This document shows, piece by piece, positions 62,998-64,000 of a DNA stretch of 64,000 bases (within the stretch, counting starts at the first letter, position 1; every line of letters begins with the position of its first letter). The DNA is taken from assembly GCA_963556255.1 (NCBI GenBank), contig OY744614.1, positions 40,440,811 through 40,504,810 of the forward strand. The letters run 5' to 3'. The position numbers were made by a program, and so were the translations under genes. This DNA comes from Allolobophora icterica. Taxonomy: Eukaryota > Annelida > Clitellata > Crassiclitellata > Lumbricidae. Below the pieces are notes generated by a model. It searched no databases. It was not told where the DNA came from and saw nothing but the letters and a program-made list of their open reading frames with translations.

Positions 62998-63125
62998 AAT
63001 CGTAATCGTAATCTCCAAATTTCTAAAGCGCTACTCTAAAGCTATAAGCGCAGCACCAGATTATTTACCAGCGCTGCGTCAAGTCAAAGGGGTAGTTCAG
63101 AAGTCAATGGAGTAGTCCAGAATAT
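62998..63125 (-). repeat. Interspersed repeat family D
   Basis: AATCGTAATCGTAATCTCC tail side, AAATTTCTAAAGCGCTACTC, GCACCAGATTATTTACCAGC and GCGTCAAGTCAAAGG. Lies just after the last GPCR exon in the window. Confidence 0.72.
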
Positions 63126-63269
63126 ATAATATGAGTAATAGGGATAATATAACATGTATTTCAAACTTCCACCTGCTCATTACTTTTTCTCAGCAAGCCA
63201 GCGACAGTTTAGCTCTAAACGCTGAATTAGGCAAACCAAACCCCTCGGGTTCAAAGTGGCGCCCCGGTG

Positions 63270-63395
63270 TCACCTCTGACACCCATCCGTTCGAATGGGG
63301 ACAGTGGTCCCTTTTGGCCTCCCAATATCGATGTCTCGCACAACAAAAGCCCTTTTGGTCTCCCAATATCGACGCCTCGCACAACAAAAGCAACG
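63270..63395. repeat. ~51-bp duplication
   Basis: CCTTTTGGYCTCCCAATATC and CTCGCACAACAAAAGC occur twice in tandem. Confidence 0.85.
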
Positions 63396-63589
63396 ACAAC
63401 AACATTTAGACAACAACGCATTCTTCGATGGCATATAGATAGGATAATACATTTGTAGAGCATAAAAAGACGTGTCTCCGTTCTGCTGTATATCTTCGAG
63501 GGAATTTAATAAGAATGGCAAGACACATTTATAAACGTTCATGTATATAGGCCCCTACATGAATATAAATTATACACATGCCTGTATGT

Positions 63590-64000
63590 GAGATAAGGAG
63601 GAAGATGATGAATATGGAGGGGCGAGAGGACGAGGAGAAAGAGGACGAGGATGAAGAGGAGCAAGAGGAGGAGGAAGAGGACGAAGAAATGGACGAAGAA
63701 GAGGAGGAAGAGGACGAGGAAAGGGAGGAAAAGGAAGAGGACGAGCAAGAAGAGGAGCAAGAGGACGAGGAAGAGGAGGAAGAGGAGGAGCAAGAGGACG
63801 AGGAAGAGGACGAGGAAGAGGAGGAAGAGGACGAGGAAGAGGAGGAGGAAGAGGAGGAGCAAGAGGAGGAGGAAGAGTAGGAGGAAGAGGACGAGGAAGA
63901 GGACGAGGAAGAGGACGAGGAAGAGGAGGAGGAAGAGGACGAGGAAGAGGAGGAAGAGGAGGAGGAAGAGGAGGACGATGGCGATTACGATGGTGATGAC
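63590..64000. repeat. Purine-rich GAGGAAGAGGAC array
   Basis: Long GA-rich repeat running to the window end. Poly-Glu/Asp frames are compositional. Confidence 0.93.

Overview
The window is metazoan genomic DNA: GT-AG introns, a multidomain animal signalling gene, a peptide-hormone GPCR, tRNA-derived SINEs, LINE fragments, MITEs, an LTR retrotransposon, many microsatellites and one 200-base assembly gap (37884-38083). Gene content and repeat style suggest an invertebrate, probably marine. The phylum cannot be fixed from the sequence.

Layout. (1) 2856-27696, + strand: 27 exons of a Vav-family Rho/Rac guanine-nucleotide exchange factor, reconstructed by hand. Every phase joins, giving 2385 nt, or 794 codons plus stop. 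Domain order is CH (C-terminal part only), acidic Tyr region, DH, PH, C1, SH3, SH2, SH3. The first CH exons lie before the window. Introns hold SINEs, MITEs, LINE ends, minisatellites and a ~1 kb TACA array. (2) 27697-52200: gene-poor, with LINE 3' ends, SINE-like repeats, two hAT-type MITEs, two Harbinger-like MITEs and large simple-repeat arrays. (3) 52201-59103: a nested insertion. A 5'-truncated LINE with a 12-bp target duplication was split near its stop codon by a 6182-bp LTR retrotransposon on the - strand. That element has 1160-bp LTRs differing at one base and a 5-bp target duplication, and it encodes Gag and an aspartic protease but no reverse transcriptase or integrase. (4) 61017-62937, + strand: two coding exons of an oxytocin/vasopressin-type GPCR (TM1-TM6). 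The TM7 exon lies beyond the window.

The two host genes have no evident functional link. Vav acts in the cytoplasm downstream of tyrosine kinases, and the GPCR sits in the plasma membrane. The unifying theme of the non-coding sequence is a retroposon network. Several LINE and SINE families end in the same short hairpin (AGCGCCTCT ... AGAGGCGCT, then TATANAAAT), each followed by its own short tandem repeat, so many microsatellites here look like retroposon tails. The most notable protein-level observations are a Vav C1 domain in which ligands of one zinc site are lost or displaced, and a GPCR with altered ligand-pocket and toggle-switch residues.
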